Below, one piece after another: positions 33,405 to 45,070 of a stretch of 64,000 nucleotides of DNA. Source of the DNA: Craterostigma plantagineum (taxonomy: Eukaryota > Streptophyta > Magnoliopsida > Lamiales > Linderniaceae); the NCBI GenBank assembly GCA_027422505.1, contig JAPQWV010000329.1, forward strand, positions 1 through 64,000, given 5' to 3'. A program made the position numbers and the translations under genes. The notes below the pieces were generated by a model that was given only the letters and a program-made list of their open reading frames with translations, did not search any database and was not told the DNA's origin. Within the stretch, counting starts at the first letter, position 1, and each line of letters opens with the position of its first letter.

Positions 33405-35490
33405 ATGCCTTCTTCTTCGTCATCCATGGATGATTCAGCTTTGGTTCCAGATCTGATTGGAGTGCTCCCGGATTATGAACTCCTTAGAACCAACATTATC
33501 GACTTTGATGAGAGATTTGACGTCGCTGACTTCGAAGCAACGGTGGCTCGCGTTATGGCTGGTCCTTCAAAACCTGCTCTGCCAGCGACGCCCAACAGCT
33601 TGACCATGGGAGGCCAGATGCAGCTGACGTCAGCACCGCTCCACCATCGGCGCAAGAAACGTACTACGAGCCATATAGTGCCCGTTCGTGACCCCGCCTG
33701 GACCGCCTCCCGATCCGCCGGAGTACCCCTCCACCAGGCCAACCTCATGGGCTTGTCGAGGCTGGGGCTGATGAACAACCACCGCCTACTGTGGCTGAGG
33801 CGGCTCAGAATCGGATTCAAAACCCTATTCTTGAAAGTGACCCTTCGACTTCTCACCTAAACGGGCCTAGGGTTCTCAAGGTCGGGACCAGCCATGCGGC
33901 TGCCGGTGCCCCTACTAACCACGTTGTGACGTTGATGGATCGCTGTATCCCTGAGAGCCAGAGCACACCTCCATCGGACCGGGGCTCAGGGCCGATCTTT
34001 GAGCAGGCTACTAATGGAGTGACCCAGCCCATGGCAGCGGCGGTTACCACTAGGCCCAGCCTGAATCGGCCACCATCTGGACCCTATGGTAACCCTAAAG
34101 GACGTAGACCTGAGAAGGACGCGGCTGAACTGACAGCGACGTATGAATCTGCACCAGCCCTTGAAGATGCTTCCGATGATGAGACGTTGCTGCAAATTCT
34201 GGGCTTATTGTAGAGCAATCGCTAGTGGTGACACCAACTCAGCCCCGGACTACCACCAACGTGCCACCCTACTCTTCTGGGACTAGGGTTTCAAATATGG
34301 AAACCCAGGCTACCCCTCATCAGCAGCAAGCTAGCCCTCCTTCGTTGCGGTCACTCAGGGCGCTATTGTTAACGGGGAGTCCAACGACGTGAGATTGGAA
34401 CTATCTTACATGGAGCCGACAGTGTTCGAGCTTGTGGCTGAGGCTAGACCACCTTGGGAAGTCGCTTGCAAGGGATCGGCTAGATGGGAGCATACACTAG
34501 TCGGGTATGTCTTGGGGAAACGACCTTACTTCCCCCACCTTGAGCGGTTCGTTAGATCTATCTGGGCTGATTTAGTTGAAGTCAGAGCGGCCCTAATGGA
34601 TTCTTTAAATTTCGGTTTGCGACGGCGGCAGCTTGCACCGCTGTCATGGAAGGCGGGCCATGGCTGATGAATGGGCAGCTGCTATTCCTCGAGATCTGGC
34701 GCCCGGGTATGTCCTTTGCGAAGAAGAACCACACCACTATTCCGCTTTGGGTCTAACTACGTAACGTCCCCTCGGAATTTGGAATAAAGAGGGGCTGAGT
34801 ATTGTTGCGAGTGTTATCGGCAGGCCCTATTTGCAGATGCCATGACAGCTAGCGGGGAATGCCTAGAATATGCACGGGTGTGCATTGAGAAGAGCCTAAC
34901 GGAACCATTCATCGAGTCTTTCAACATCAGAATCCCAAATGAGAATGGAGGTTTCTTAGGAGTGGTACCTGTTCAAGTTGAGTACGAATGGCGGCCCAGG
35001 AAATGTGCCCCTTGTGAATCATGGAACCATGGAGCTGGGAGCTGCCCCAAGAACAGAGCGCCGGCCCATAAGACCACTACGGCGACTTATCCAAAAGTGA
35101 CGCCAAAACAGCCGCATACAGCCCCGCCACCCGTATTGGAGTATGGTAGGAATACCCGGCCTGGTGTTGCCGCTAACCCACGACGAGGAGGTCGCCGGCC
35201 TGAAGACAAAGGCGGGTCTACGAGTACAAGCGGCACGGCATCCCTACCTGTTGAAAGCCACAATATGTTTAAGGACCGACGTGCTATACGACAGAGGAGC
35301 AGCCAAGCCTCCACAATCCAACCGCGGCAGGCCATCATGCCGGCCACAGCACCACCGTGCCACCACTCCACAAGCAAGATGCGTAGGGCACCCGATGGAC
35401 AAAGGAAAGGCCGTGCAGGAGGAGGCTAACACGTCTACGGAGGAAAGGAGGAGAGGGCTGCAGGGAATCGAACAGTTGCGCTCAGTATAG
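33405..35490 (+). pseudogene. LINE ORF1 (RNA-binding, DUF4283-like plus CCHC knuckle), frameshifted
   Basis: The start MPSSSSSMDDSALVPDL is followed by LLRTNIIDFDERFDVADFEA, shared with the other LINE copy (SIPDFDDRFDVASFES). A DUF4283-type stretch (WEHTLVGYVLGKRPYFPHLE) lies at 34389-34620, and a zinc knuckle at about 34995-35045 reads RKCAPCESWNHGAGSCPKN with C-x2-C-x4-H-x4-C spacing. The protein normally coats LINE RNA. Frame changes occur near 33790, 34210, 34640 and 34840, so no intact product is possible. Confidence 0.82.
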
Positions 35491-35647
35491 GAAATGAACG
35501 GCAGCCCAATGAGGGATGCTCAACAAGCAAGGCCTCCATTACAGAACCTACGCTTGTTGACTATAATCCGTTTGCGGTTGTCGCAGAATTGGAATGGTAT
35601 ACTACCAAAAATGAGGGTCCTACAGCAACCCTTTGCGACAGGTTTAA

Positions 35648-36390
35648 ATGATCCCAGTCGCTGTTTGGAATACACGTGGTCTTAACAGGTTAGACCACAG
35701 ATGGGCGGTGGGGAAATTAATTACAAGATACAAGCTGAAATTGTTAGGACTGATTGAGACCAGAGTTTCTGAGCAGAATGCAACAACTATTACTACTCGA
35801 TCCGTGCGAATTGGAACTGGTTCTATGATTATGAGGATGGACCGGCCGCACGCATATGGGTGGGATGGGACCCACAAACTATTGGAGTCACGATTGTAGC
35901 GTATACCACTCAGACTATCCATTGTAAAGTTTCCATTCTTGATGAGGGTCTAGATTTCTTTACTACATTCACTTATGGCCATAACCTTCGAACTGACCGA
36001 CGTGGACTCTGGGAAGATCTGACTGCGACCTCTCATGCCCGTGTGCCACTTCCATGGGTTGTCATGGGTGACTTCAACGCAATCACGGACCGAACGGATG
36101 CGAGACTGGGAGCTACTACCCGGGGCTGCCAAGATATGAATGCGTGCTTGATTTCCTCGGACCTTGTAAATCTGCCACGACTGGGAGCCTTCTACACCTG
36201 GTATAACCAACAGAGCGGCACCTCGGGGGTTTGGAGGCGCTTGGATATGATACTGGGGAATCCATCTTGGTTCGCTAGGTTTGGAGAGTTGGCATATAGG
36301 TGTGTCGCGCCTGCTACGTCTGATCACTCCCCCTTATCTTGGAAGCGGGACCTCCACCCAGGTACGTGGTACTACCTTCCCTTTCGATAA
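35648..36390 (+). pseudogene. LINE ORF2, endonuclease part only, truncated
   Basis: MIPVAVWNTRGLNRLDHRWA is the start of an APE-type endonuclease as in plant L1s. LLGLIETRVSEQN contains the conserved ETR/ETK motif, WVVMGDFNAITDRTD the GDFN motif, and CVAPATSDHSPL the terminal SDHSP motif. A frameshift near 35860 separates the first two pieces and another near 36330 follows the SDHSP motif. The enzyme nicks target DNA to prime reverse transcription. There is no RT domain here. Confidence 0.88.
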
Positions 36391-36400
36391 TTTCCTTACT

Positions 36401-36452
36401 CAAGACAACATCACACCAGGTCCTCACATCTCAAAAACATGCGCGTTGCACG
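36401..36452. repeat. First, diverged unit of the 69-bp minisatellite, left of the hAT
   Basis: The bases 'ccaggtcctcacatctc' through 'gcgcgttgcacg' align with the minisatellite unit (ccaggcctcacg ... cgcttacc) that resumes at 37498, showing that the hAT landed inside the array. Confidence 0.5.
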
Positions 36453-37497
36453 TAGGGTTGCAAAGAATGGAATTTTATTGGTTCGATTCGCGATTTGATT
36501 CGATATTCTAAGATTCGAATTCGAATATTTAGAATACGAATCCGAATAAATATTTTTTATTATTCGAATGCTATCCGAATACGAATATGAACCTCAGTAT
36601 TCGATTCAAATCTTAACCGAATTATTCGATTCGAATAATGTAATATATATTTATAAATTCTAATATATTATAAATACTTTGTAAGTTTTAATAGGCCCAT
36701 TAAGAAGAATAATAGAAACCCAAATAAAATATTATAGCCCAAAAACCACAAATCCATAAAAAACCCTCACCTCACCCCACCCTCACGTAAGATAGAATCA
36801 CGCCCCTCAAAGCCACAAAACTCCATCGAAATTCCACCTCCCAATCGGGGCCATTGTCGACCAGGCCACCGTCGAGGCCGAACCGGATTCCGTCGAGCTT
36901 GAAATTGACCCGGCGGAGATGGTGGAAAAGTCCGAGGAGCCCCAGGACGCCGGCGGAGAGAATTCGTCGGTCCCACTAGAATCACTGGTCGATTCGGCCA
37001 AGTCTGAGGGCGAGGCAGCTGTTGATGAGCTTGAAATTGACCCGTCGGAGTCGGCGAAAAAATCCGATCTTGAGACCCGAGACGGCGAGGAAGGATCTGC
37101 GCAAAAAGAACCAGTGATCGAGCATAAAAACGCCGATGCTGAAGCGGCTGCGGAGGAGGCAAAAATTGACCCGGCCGAGATCGTATCGGCGACCCTCATT
37201 TCTAGTGTAAGACCTTGGACAGTTTTGGATGAGTGTGCTTTGTAAGATTGAATCTATTTTGTCTATGTATGATTTGAGAATTTTTTGTAAGCGTGCTTCA
37301 TGTTACAGAAAAACAGTATTCGAATCCGAATATTCGAAAATATTCGAATATATTCAGATAGCACATTCGAATCGAATTCGAATTGAAAAAAAAAAAATCG
37401 GATATTAAACGAATACGAATACGAATATTCGACAAATTAATCGAATACAAATAGAATATCACAGTATTCGATTCGATTCGATTCGTTTGCAACCCTA
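36453..37497. mobile_element. Non-autonomous hAT carrying a gene-like insert (Pack-type)
   Basis: Ends are TAGGGTTGCAAAGAATGG and, on the opposite strand, TAGGGTTGCAAACGAATCG. The target duplication is GTTGCACG (36445-36452) and GTTGGACG (37498-37505), one mismatch in eight. Both subterminal regions are full of ATTCGAAT-type repeats. The central 500 bases are different in composition (GC-rich, coding-like), consistent with captured host DNA. Confidence 0.88.
36841..37244 (+). CDS. Acidic gene-like fragment inside the hAT, identity unknown
   Basis: An open plus-strand frame runs from about 36856 (IVDQATVEAEPDSVELEIDP), through an ATG at 36919, to the stop at 37243-37245. It is Glu/Asp/Ala-rich and contains three diverged copies of an E-x-x-IDP motif: ELEIDPAEMVEKS, ELEIDPSESAKKS and EAKIDPAEIVSAT, about 45-50 residues apart. 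Its GC content and codon bias contrast with the AT-rich hAT around it. The upstream 36730-36800 stretch (aaaaaccctcacc, C-rich) resembles a 5' UTR. I do not recognise the parent gene. It may be a captured exon and not a functional gene. Confidence 0.45.
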
Positions 37498-37840
37498 GTT
37501 GGACGCTTACCAGCCTGACGCACTTGAGTCACTTCCCAGGCCTCACGCATCGGTGTCTCGTACCTCATGATACGCTTATCGGCCTGACGCACCTGAGTCA
37601 CTCCCCAGGCCTCACGAACCGGAGTCTCGCAACTCATGAGACGCTTACCGGCCTGACGCACCTGAGTCGCATCCCAAGCCTCACGCACAGGAGTCTTGCG
37701 CCAACCTATCACATTTAGGACCTCAAGCCACACGCACGGACACTTCCTGGACAGATGAACCTGAGTCACGACCCAAGCCTCACGCACCGAACACCAACCG
37801 ACCAGACTCACCTGAGTCACACACGCTTCAGGCCTCACGC
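37498..37840. repeat. 69-bp minisatellite (23-codon period), about 3 clear plus degenerate units
   Basis: Units begin at about 37502, 37571 and 37640 with 'acgcttaccggcctgacgc' and continue 'cacctgagtca', 'ccaggcctcacg', 'ggagtctcgc' and 'ctcatga'. Later units to 37840 are degenerate. On the minus strand the frame stays open across the array and gives 23-residue repeats of the type ETPVREAWGVTQVRQAGKR. That openness follows from the multiple-of-three period and is not proof of a gene. Confidence 0.85.
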
Positions 37841-39350
37841 CGTTACGAATATGCCCTCGAATGCTATAGGGCATTAGATTATTTGTCATTCTACCTTTTG
37901 TGTAATAAGATATTTTTGTGTGTTTAATGAAAGGCATTGTCGTATATTGGATATAAAAGTTCTTTACTTAGTATCCGGTAAAGCAATAAATGAACAAATC
38001 CAAATGTGTCGAGTTGAGTCACTGTTCTCGATGGGTACGAGAGAGGAAGGCACGAATGGACTCTTAACCTCGAACATTAAAAGTCCGTAAGCCTGAGGCT
38101 CCAGTTGGATGCTGGATAACCGATCACGGCTTATTTGTCGATGACCTATCGTGTGCCGATATCCCGCTTGGAAATGGAGGTCATGACTTGTGATACGAAT
38201 CGAACGAGGGGATTGACTCGTTTCATGGATACTGACTCACGGGTCGTACGGTCGAACGTGGCCTATTACTCAATGAGTGTCAATGACTGACGAAAAAACT
38301 ATAATAGTCTACGTGAACCTTAGACCGAAAGGGGCTTCGACGGAGTTGACTTTGAAGTCTCGACTGTCACGGGTTCCCCTCAACACGATTTGCTGTTGCA
38401 TGGGTCAGCGGGCCAGATGCGGTCTTGATGACGATTTATGATTGTCGGGCTTAGACCGCCGAGTACGGATTCACAGTCTCACAAGTAATTGAGATAAGTG
38501 TCCTATGAGGACGACGACGGTAAGTTACAAAATCCTTGGCCAAGGTATTGAACTAACTCATGTGAGACATGGAGGGTAGTTTGGTAATTTGCCTCGTCTC
38601 CGTTTTATCATAGAATCGAGTTTAGTGAGTTTGACATGGACCATGGCTCTCACTTGATTGGGACACAGCTGAAGGGTTTATAAGTAGCACTGTTATCTAT
38701 AGTGAGGTTCTGGGATAAAGACTGGGTCGAAATTCGCACTCGAATCGGGTTACGATCCGGTACAGCAGAATTGACTAGGTAACTATCGGACTCTTGGATC
38801 CCTCCCCTGCCGATTGAGTCGAACCTAGAGAGTCGGGCTTAAAAAGGATCATCAACGTGTACTGATAAGGAGAGAAGGTGTTTTGGGCCTTAACGGTCCT
38901 TGGGCCGTTGGGTCACGCCTTAATGGGCCTCGGGCCATTTATTGGATAGAAGTTGGACTTCTTATGAAATTAACTTTAAGACTTGGGCTTGGCCAAGTGC
39001 TTAATGGGCTTGAGGATAAAATTGGATTTCACCTTAAGCTAATTTCAAAATATGCCTTTGAGGGTATTTTCGGAATTTTCATATTTGATATAAATAAATA
39101 TGGAATAAATTATTTGGAATACTATTTATTTAAATTTCGAAATTAATTTAGGATTAAGTTATGAATTCCATACCATATTAAAATATACTTAGTTTGACTT
39201 GGTATTTAAGTTAGTTTTCTAATAATAGCAAGTTTCCTTAAGTTTGGATTTGGAATTCAAAAGAGAGTAAGATTGGCAAAAATCTCTCACACTTTAAGGA
39301 CTAATATATCGAAATCCAAGCCTTTAAATAGGCTAAGAATTTCATGGGAT
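37841..39350 (+). mobile_element. Copia LTR (family A), 5' LTR of the following pol remnant
   Basis: It starts cGTTACGAATATGCC and is collinear with 325-2350, but lacks the hAT found there. Landmarks include the 'gggcattag', 'gaacaaatccaaat', 'tcagcgggccagatgcg' and 'gtcgaacctagagag' blocks. It ends abruptly near 39350, where the Copia protease region begins, so the LTR end, primer-binding site and gag are deleted. Confidence 0.75.
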
Positions 39351-41105
39351 CAACGAAGTAGGAAGCTGGTGTACCGGCGACCCACGTTGGATCAAGAACT
39401 CTGGTTTTATCTACTAGACATAGTTTACTGCTTTCCGATTGTTTAGTTTTGCCCAAGGGGCTTAAGAATATTGTTTCTTTTCCCGTTTTGAGCGAAAACG
39501 GTTACGAGTTCCATTTTAGTAATAATATATGCAATATTTATTTTGGAAATAATTGCATCAGAAGTGCAAGTTTACTGAATGGTTATATTATCTAAATGTC
39601 GAAGATAAAACAAAAATGTGAATACAATCACCAACAAATGAAAATTGGAGTCGAACTCGAGAGTGCCGTGGCATATTCGACTCGGTCACGCTAGAGAACA
39701 GAAGCTTCTCGAGTTGGAGAAAGCTGGCATTATAAAGCCGCTGGGTCTGATCCCTATCCGACTTGTGAATCTTGTATCCTTAGAAAGATGACCAAGTCGC
39801 CCTTCACAGGGATTTTTGCGAGAGCCGCTGAACTTCTCGGTTTGATCCACACGGATTTTTGCAAGAGCCGCTGAATTTCTCGGGGTAGCGGCTCATGATA
39901 ACTTCTATTATTTCGTTACCTTCACTGATGATCGCTCTCGCTTCGGCAAGGTGTATCTCACGAAGCACAAGTCTGATACTTTTGAATGGTTCAAAGAGTA
40001 CAAGGCTTTGGTGGAAAATCGGACTGGAAAGAGCATCAAAGTCGTTCGGTCAGATGAGGCGGCGAGTACATGAGGCTCGAGGACGAGTTCTTGAAAGAGA
40101 ACGGGATCATTTCACAGATGACACCGCCTGGAACACCGCAACGGTGTGTCCGAACGCAGAACTTTGTTGGATAAAGTTCGATCTATGCTGAGCTATACAT
40201 GCCTGCCCATATCGTTTGGGGTCATGCCCTTTTGACAGTGGCACACATTCTGAATAGATGTCCTAAAAAGTCTGTCGATCATATTCCGTATCAGATATGG
40301 ACAGGACGAAGACCGAAATCACATTAGAGTTTGGGGTTGCCTCGCATTTGTGATAAAGCTCAAGACAGATAAACTGGAATTGAAGGCTGTGAAAGGACAT
40401 TTTGCTGGGTATCCTAAGGATTCCATGGGATACCAACTTTACTTCCACGACGATCAGAGAATCGTTGTAGCCTTCAGGCCCACTTTCCCGAAGAAGAGTT
40501 CGTTCGAGAAAGTGGAGCAGGTCGCGAAGTAGCTCTTGGATAGTCAGAAGCGCTTTTACAGACTCCAGTGTCAGATGACACCGTAGAGCAGTCCGAGAGG
40601 CAACCTAAGTTGCACAGGTCGGGTAGAGTATCTCGCCAGCCTGAGAGATACGGAATGGTCCACATTGAGCATGAGGTCGCTGCGATGGAAGGGAACGTCG
40701 GAGACGATCCCACTACCTATGACCAGGCAATCAGGAATAAAGTTTCGGAGAAATGGCTTATAGCTATGCAAGCCGAAATGGAGTCTATGCACGAAAACCA
40801 AGTCTGAAGTCTAGTAGACCTCCCAGATGGTTTTAGACCCATTGGGTGTAAATGGATCTACAAGAGAAAGATTAGATATGACGGATTGGTTGACACATAC
40901 AAAGCTAGGCTTGTGGCGAAATGGTACAGTCAAAAAGAGGGCATTGACTATGAGGAGACCATTTCGTCTGTCGCTATGATGAAGTCCATTCGAACATTGC
41001 TTGCGATAGCTGCGCACTATGACTATGAGATCTGGCAGATGAATGTGAAAACTGCATTCCTAAATGGAAACCTCAAGGAGGAAATATATATGGACCGTAC
41101 ACTGG
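39351..41105 (+). pseudogene. Copia pol remnant: protease, integrase, RT start
   Basis: The same family as the minus-strand fragment at 13083-15955: both read GSRTLVLSTRHS and ENGYEFHFSNNIC in the protease-to-integrase region. The integrase follows (GKVYLTKHKSDTFEWFKEYK, VENRTGKSIKVVRSDE), then the post-integrase segment VKGHFAGYPKDSMGYQLYF (40350-40532), QPERYGMVHIEHEV, and the RT opening VDTYKARLVAKWYSQKEGID and IWQMNVKTAFLNGNLKEEIYMD (40886-41100), which holds the first catalytic Asp region of Copia RT (here VKTAFLNG, normally VKTAFLNGxL). The sequence then switches to a LINE, so the YVDD block and RNase H are absent. Several frameshifts and stops occur (about 39830, 40080, 40190, 40320, 40530, 40805). 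Confidence 0.87.
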
Positions 41106-43866
41106 AGGTGACGTCGAAGCGGCACTCAAAGGTATGAACCAACTTAAATCCCCTGGACCTGGTGGTTTTCTCCTATTTTTATCAGAAATATTGGCACCTA
41201 GTAGGAGATCACGCAACAAAACTAATCCTTGATTTTTTAAATAATGGTATCTCCTCCCCATCTCTGCATAATACGCATGTTGTTTTGATCCCTAAGTGTC
41301 CCAATCCAGAGTCTCCTAGTCAATTTCGACCGATTAGCCTTTGTAATGTTGTTTATCGCATTGCCTCTAAATGCATTACAAATCGTCTCAAGCCCTTCAT
41401 GGACTCCTTAATCTCCCCCTATCAATCTGCTTTTATTCCCAATCAATTAATTACTGATAATATTCTGATTGTGTATGAGACTAACCATACCATGAAGCAG
41501 CAAATGAGTGGTCGAGGGGGACACCTATCCCTTAAGCTGGATATGAGCAAGGCCTATGACAGAGTCGAGTGGAGCTTCCTTGAAAGAGTGTTAAGCAAGT
41601 TTGGTTTCCATCTTTCTATTGTCTCCCAATTTATGCGTTGTGTTTCCCTGGTCTCGTATTCCTTTATGCTTAATGGTTTTTGCTTTGGTAGACTCACCCC
41701 TGAACGAGGTCTCCGTCAAGGTGATCCCCTGTCTCCATACTTGTTCTTGTTTTGCGCGGATGCGTTTAGTACTCTCTTACAGGAAGCGGCAACTAATGGA
41801 GAGATTAATGGGATGGCGGTATGTCGAAATGCACCAAAAATCTCTCACCTTTTCTTCACCGACGATACACTGATTTTTATAAGGGCAAATGTACAAGAGG
41901 TTAAGGTGGTTCAACGTATTTTACTGCTATATGGAAAAGCCTCGGGCCAGCTCGTCAATTTCACAAAATCGTATGTGACGTTCTCTCCTAGTGTGGACTC
42001 TGCTACACAAGCTCTCTGTTGTGATACCCTTGGTGTCCATGCTACCTCGGGTCATAACATGTATCTGGGACTTCCAGCGGTGATTGGTAGAAACAAAAAG
42101 GAACTTTTTGCTTTCTTGCACGACCGGTGTCACGTAGAGTTCGGGGGTGGTCCGAGCGTTTGCTTTCCCAGGCAGGCCGTGAGGTTATGATAAAAAGCGT
42201 CCTCCAAGCAATTCCAACCTACACGATGAGCTGTTTCACCCTCCCAAAGGAAATTGCCAACAATATTCAACGTCAAATTTCACGATTTTGGTGGAGTGGT
42301 TCGAATAAATCTAAACTTCATTGGATCAATTGGGGAAAAATGTGCTTCCAAAAGGCGAGAGGAGGTATGGGATTCCGTGACATTAAGCACTTTAATTTGG
42401 CTATCTAAACAGGTATGGAGACTCCTGACAAACCCAGAATGCCTATTCACAAAGATTTTCAAGGCCAAGTATTTTCCAAACTGTAACGTCCTTCAAGCCT
42501 CTTTGGGATTGAGACCGTCATTCACATGGAGAAGTATTTATTGGGCTCGAGATATCATTCGAAGGGGGGCTCGATGGCAGGTGGGCACGGGTACCTCAAT
42601 CAACATCTGGGCGGGAGCATGGCTGCCACGTTCTTCGCAGAATAAGTTAATTACTGCGGTGATTGCAGGTCTGGAACATCTACGCGTTAGTGATCTTCGA
42701 CGAAATTCTGATGGACAGTGGGACTCGACGTTCATTAAAGCTACTTTCCTTCCAATCGACTCTGATGTTATACTTGGTTGTCCGCTGAGCTTTACAGGTG
42801 TTCCCGATAGACTTATCTGGAGCCAAACTAAGTCCGGTCTATTTTCAGTGAAATCGGCATATTGGCTCTCATGGTATGCAAATAACGGGGCTGATTCTGC
42901 TTCTTCTTCACAATCCTTTTCCTAGAATTTTCTATGGGAGTCTTCCGTGGCCCCGAGGGTTAAAAATTTTGCTTGGCGTCTCGGATCTAATTCTTTACCT
43001 ACGGCAGCGAACCTGTTTCGACGAGGCTGTCTTCCTAGCCCGATGTGCTCGAGATGTGGCTTAGCAGAGGAACAATGTATCATACCTTCATCAAATGCCC
43101 TTCTTCAAGGCGATTTTGGAAAAAAGTCGACCTACCCATCTCTGTACGGGATCTGTGGTCAGACTCTTCCCTAGGCTGGCTACATTTGGTGTATGAAACA
43201 TCGAGTCCGTCCATTTTTGCAACCTTCCTGAATCTGGCTTGGTCTCTATGGCACTCCCGAAACAAACAAATTCATGAAGGCATACAGTTCGACCAAAATG
43301 CGACAATTTTCAAGGCCTATGGCCTTCAGAATCCGGAGAAGTCTACTGCATTGCCGTACCAGTTGCGTAGCGAGACATTATACTCAAAATGGAAGAGGCC
43401 AGATCACGGGGTGGTCAAACTAAATTTCGACGGCGCACTTCATTCTGCACGGAATGTGATATCGCTGGGTATCGTTGCTAGAGATGCCTTTGGCTCATGT
43501 CTTGGTTGGTGGACGAAATCTTTTCCAGGTATGCTCGACCCTTTGATCGTCGAAGCTATGGCGGCTCGGCAAGCAATTTGCATAGCTTTCGGCAGTGGAA
43601 GAAAGTTGAGATCTAAAGAGATAATATCACAATTATCTCTTTACTGAAAAACAAATCATCAGATTCTGAGAAGATTGGCTGTTTCCTTAGTTCTTTTGAG
43701 TATATCTCTTTTTCCTTCGTTAAACGCTCTGGTAACCAAGTAGCTCATTACTTAGCCAAATCTTTGGGATCACAAGGGGAAGGTTTGTCTCCCCCCCACC
43801 CAACAGATGGCAAATATTCTGTTTGGGATTCTCATTAATGACTTATCATTTCTTTCAAAAAAAACA
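41106..43866 (+). mobile_element. L1-type LINE, different subfamily, 5'-truncated, joined to Copia
   Basis: It begins within the RT domain (DVEAALKGMNQLKSPGP) immediately after the Copia RT sequence. It ends with a short A-run (43857-43865) after the RNase H coding region. RT sequence differs clearly from the LINE at 50891-60519. No target duplication could be paired because the left side is a deletion or recombination junction. Confidence 0.82.
41162..43838 (+). pseudogene. LINE ORF2: reverse transcriptase, zf-RVT and RNase H-like domain
   Basis: The longest frame, 41162-42190, holds RT motifs: VVLIPKCPNPESPSQFRPIS, AFIPNQLITDNIL, LKLDMSKAYDRVEW (first catalytic Asp), GLRQGDPLSPYLF and FFTDDTLIFI (catalytic DD, usually FADD). 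A frameshift near 42170 moves to RVRGWSERLLSQAGREVMIK and the thumb/connection region (42127-42408, 42410-42925). Next come a zinc-binding segment near 43040 (CSRCGLAEEQC) and an RNase H-like domain (KLNFDGALHSARN, about 43410-43620). In the family this enzyme copies LINE RNA at a nicked target. Frameshifts near 42170, 42405, 42925, 43090 and 43630 inactivate it. The endonuclease is absent. Confidence 0.88.
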
Positions 43867-45070
43867 ATCCATACCTAATAATTAATATATGTTGTGTCCA
43901 AACAAATAAGTGTTGTGGTACCCGAAGGTTACTAAATCCTAGAACGTCGCTTTCGCCGAGAATTTCCCGTTCTACCTAATTTAGATTGAACTAAATCGAT
44001 TGAAAGTGGTTCATTGATCTAAGGACATTATATCTTGGCGAATCTCATCGTCGCCGAAGAACACAAATCGCCCTGACAGTTAATAATAAACGGGAAATAT
44101 CTAATTCGACCGAAAGTCACAGTCTTCATCTAATCACCCGAAAGTTTCGTACCTAATTCAGTAACCGAAACTTACCATAGCTCGGCGAATCACTATCGAT
44201 CAAAGGTCATTATGCTGTAGTATTAAAATATTTCAAGGCCTGATATAACTAAATCGGCCGAGAGTTCTGACTGTTACTTTAATTGGGTGAGTGTCATCAT
44301 CGATCGAAACATACTATGTTAGATTTAATAAAATATTGTATGATATAAAATTCCCCTAATCGCCCGATTATTCATGCCTTGCTCGAAATTGGTAATGGAT
44401 TAAAATGGTCTTGAGGTGCTCAAACATAAAAAGGCCGATTGTAACTTAGTGGATTTAATAAAATATTCTGAGCTATAGAATTCACTAAATCGCCCGATTG
44501 TCATCTTATTACTCAATTATTGTAGTCAAACCATTTAAGAACTCACGAAGACCAAACCACCCCATGTTCAGTACTTAACGTTAACATCAAACCAAACCAC
44601 TCAATGGTTATTATATTATATATGAAATAGCCAATTGAGAAGTCACGAAACCATCTTAAATTAATAAGATAGTTAAAAACCTGAAATATCCTAAATCGCT
44701 CGAAAGCGATCGATTTAATTTATTGTCTAAAAATCACATCAGCTCGGCGATTCTTAGCGTCGATCGAAACTCATTGCGCAAAAGTTATTAAATATTCTAA
44801 GAGCTAAAATAATCTTAATCGTCCGAAACTCCTGGCTCGGCGATTCTTAGCATCTATGGAAACCTATTTTGCTGAAATTATTAAATATCCTATGAGCTAC
44901 AATAGTCTAAGCACCCGATTTCAAAAGTGTTAAACTATGCTAAAGTCATTAAAACATTCTAAAATCTGAAGTAACCTAAATCGCTCGATTATTCTCTTCT
45001 TTGCCCAACTGTTGTTATTTCTATTAAAAGTATTCATAACTCGTGCTATGTTCAACTACCCAAGAGTTCT
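43867..45070. repeat. Degenerate repeat region with TCGCCCGA / CTCGGCGA motifs
   Basis: A loose unit recurs at about 44218, 44315, 44451, 44672, 44785, 44875 and 44945: an 'attaaaatattctaagagct' block followed by 'ctaaatcgcccgat' or a variant. An 'agctcggcgattcttagc' block is present in some units. Spacing varies between about 65 and 220 bases. No gene is visible. Confidence 0.5.

Larger units (their letters stand above)
33185..36400 (+). mobile_element. L1-type LINE, copy 1 (5' half: leader, ORF1, endonuclease)
   Basis: It starts with a C/T-rich leader (33185-33404) and runs through ORF1 and the first part of ORF2. It is collinear with LINE copy 2 (50891-56950) and stops about 36400, in the ORF2 segment just after the endonuclease, where a minisatellite begins. 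The RT half is missing, so it cannot move. Orientation is plus. Confidence 0.85.

Noticed and set aside
35950..36327. Minus-strand frames antisense to the LINE endonuclease (also 56546-57064)
   Set aside because: Both copies have the same antisense frame because the sense strand is conserved; there is no independent evidence for a gene.
37498..37840. CRISPR-like array
   Set aside because: The whole 69-bp unit is repeated with gradual divergence. There are no constant repeats with unique spacers, and the genome is eukaryotic.
37437..37937. Minus-strand 166-residue repeat protein
   Set aside because: The frame is open because the minisatellite period is a multiple of three; it runs into LTR and hAT ends and has no independent support.
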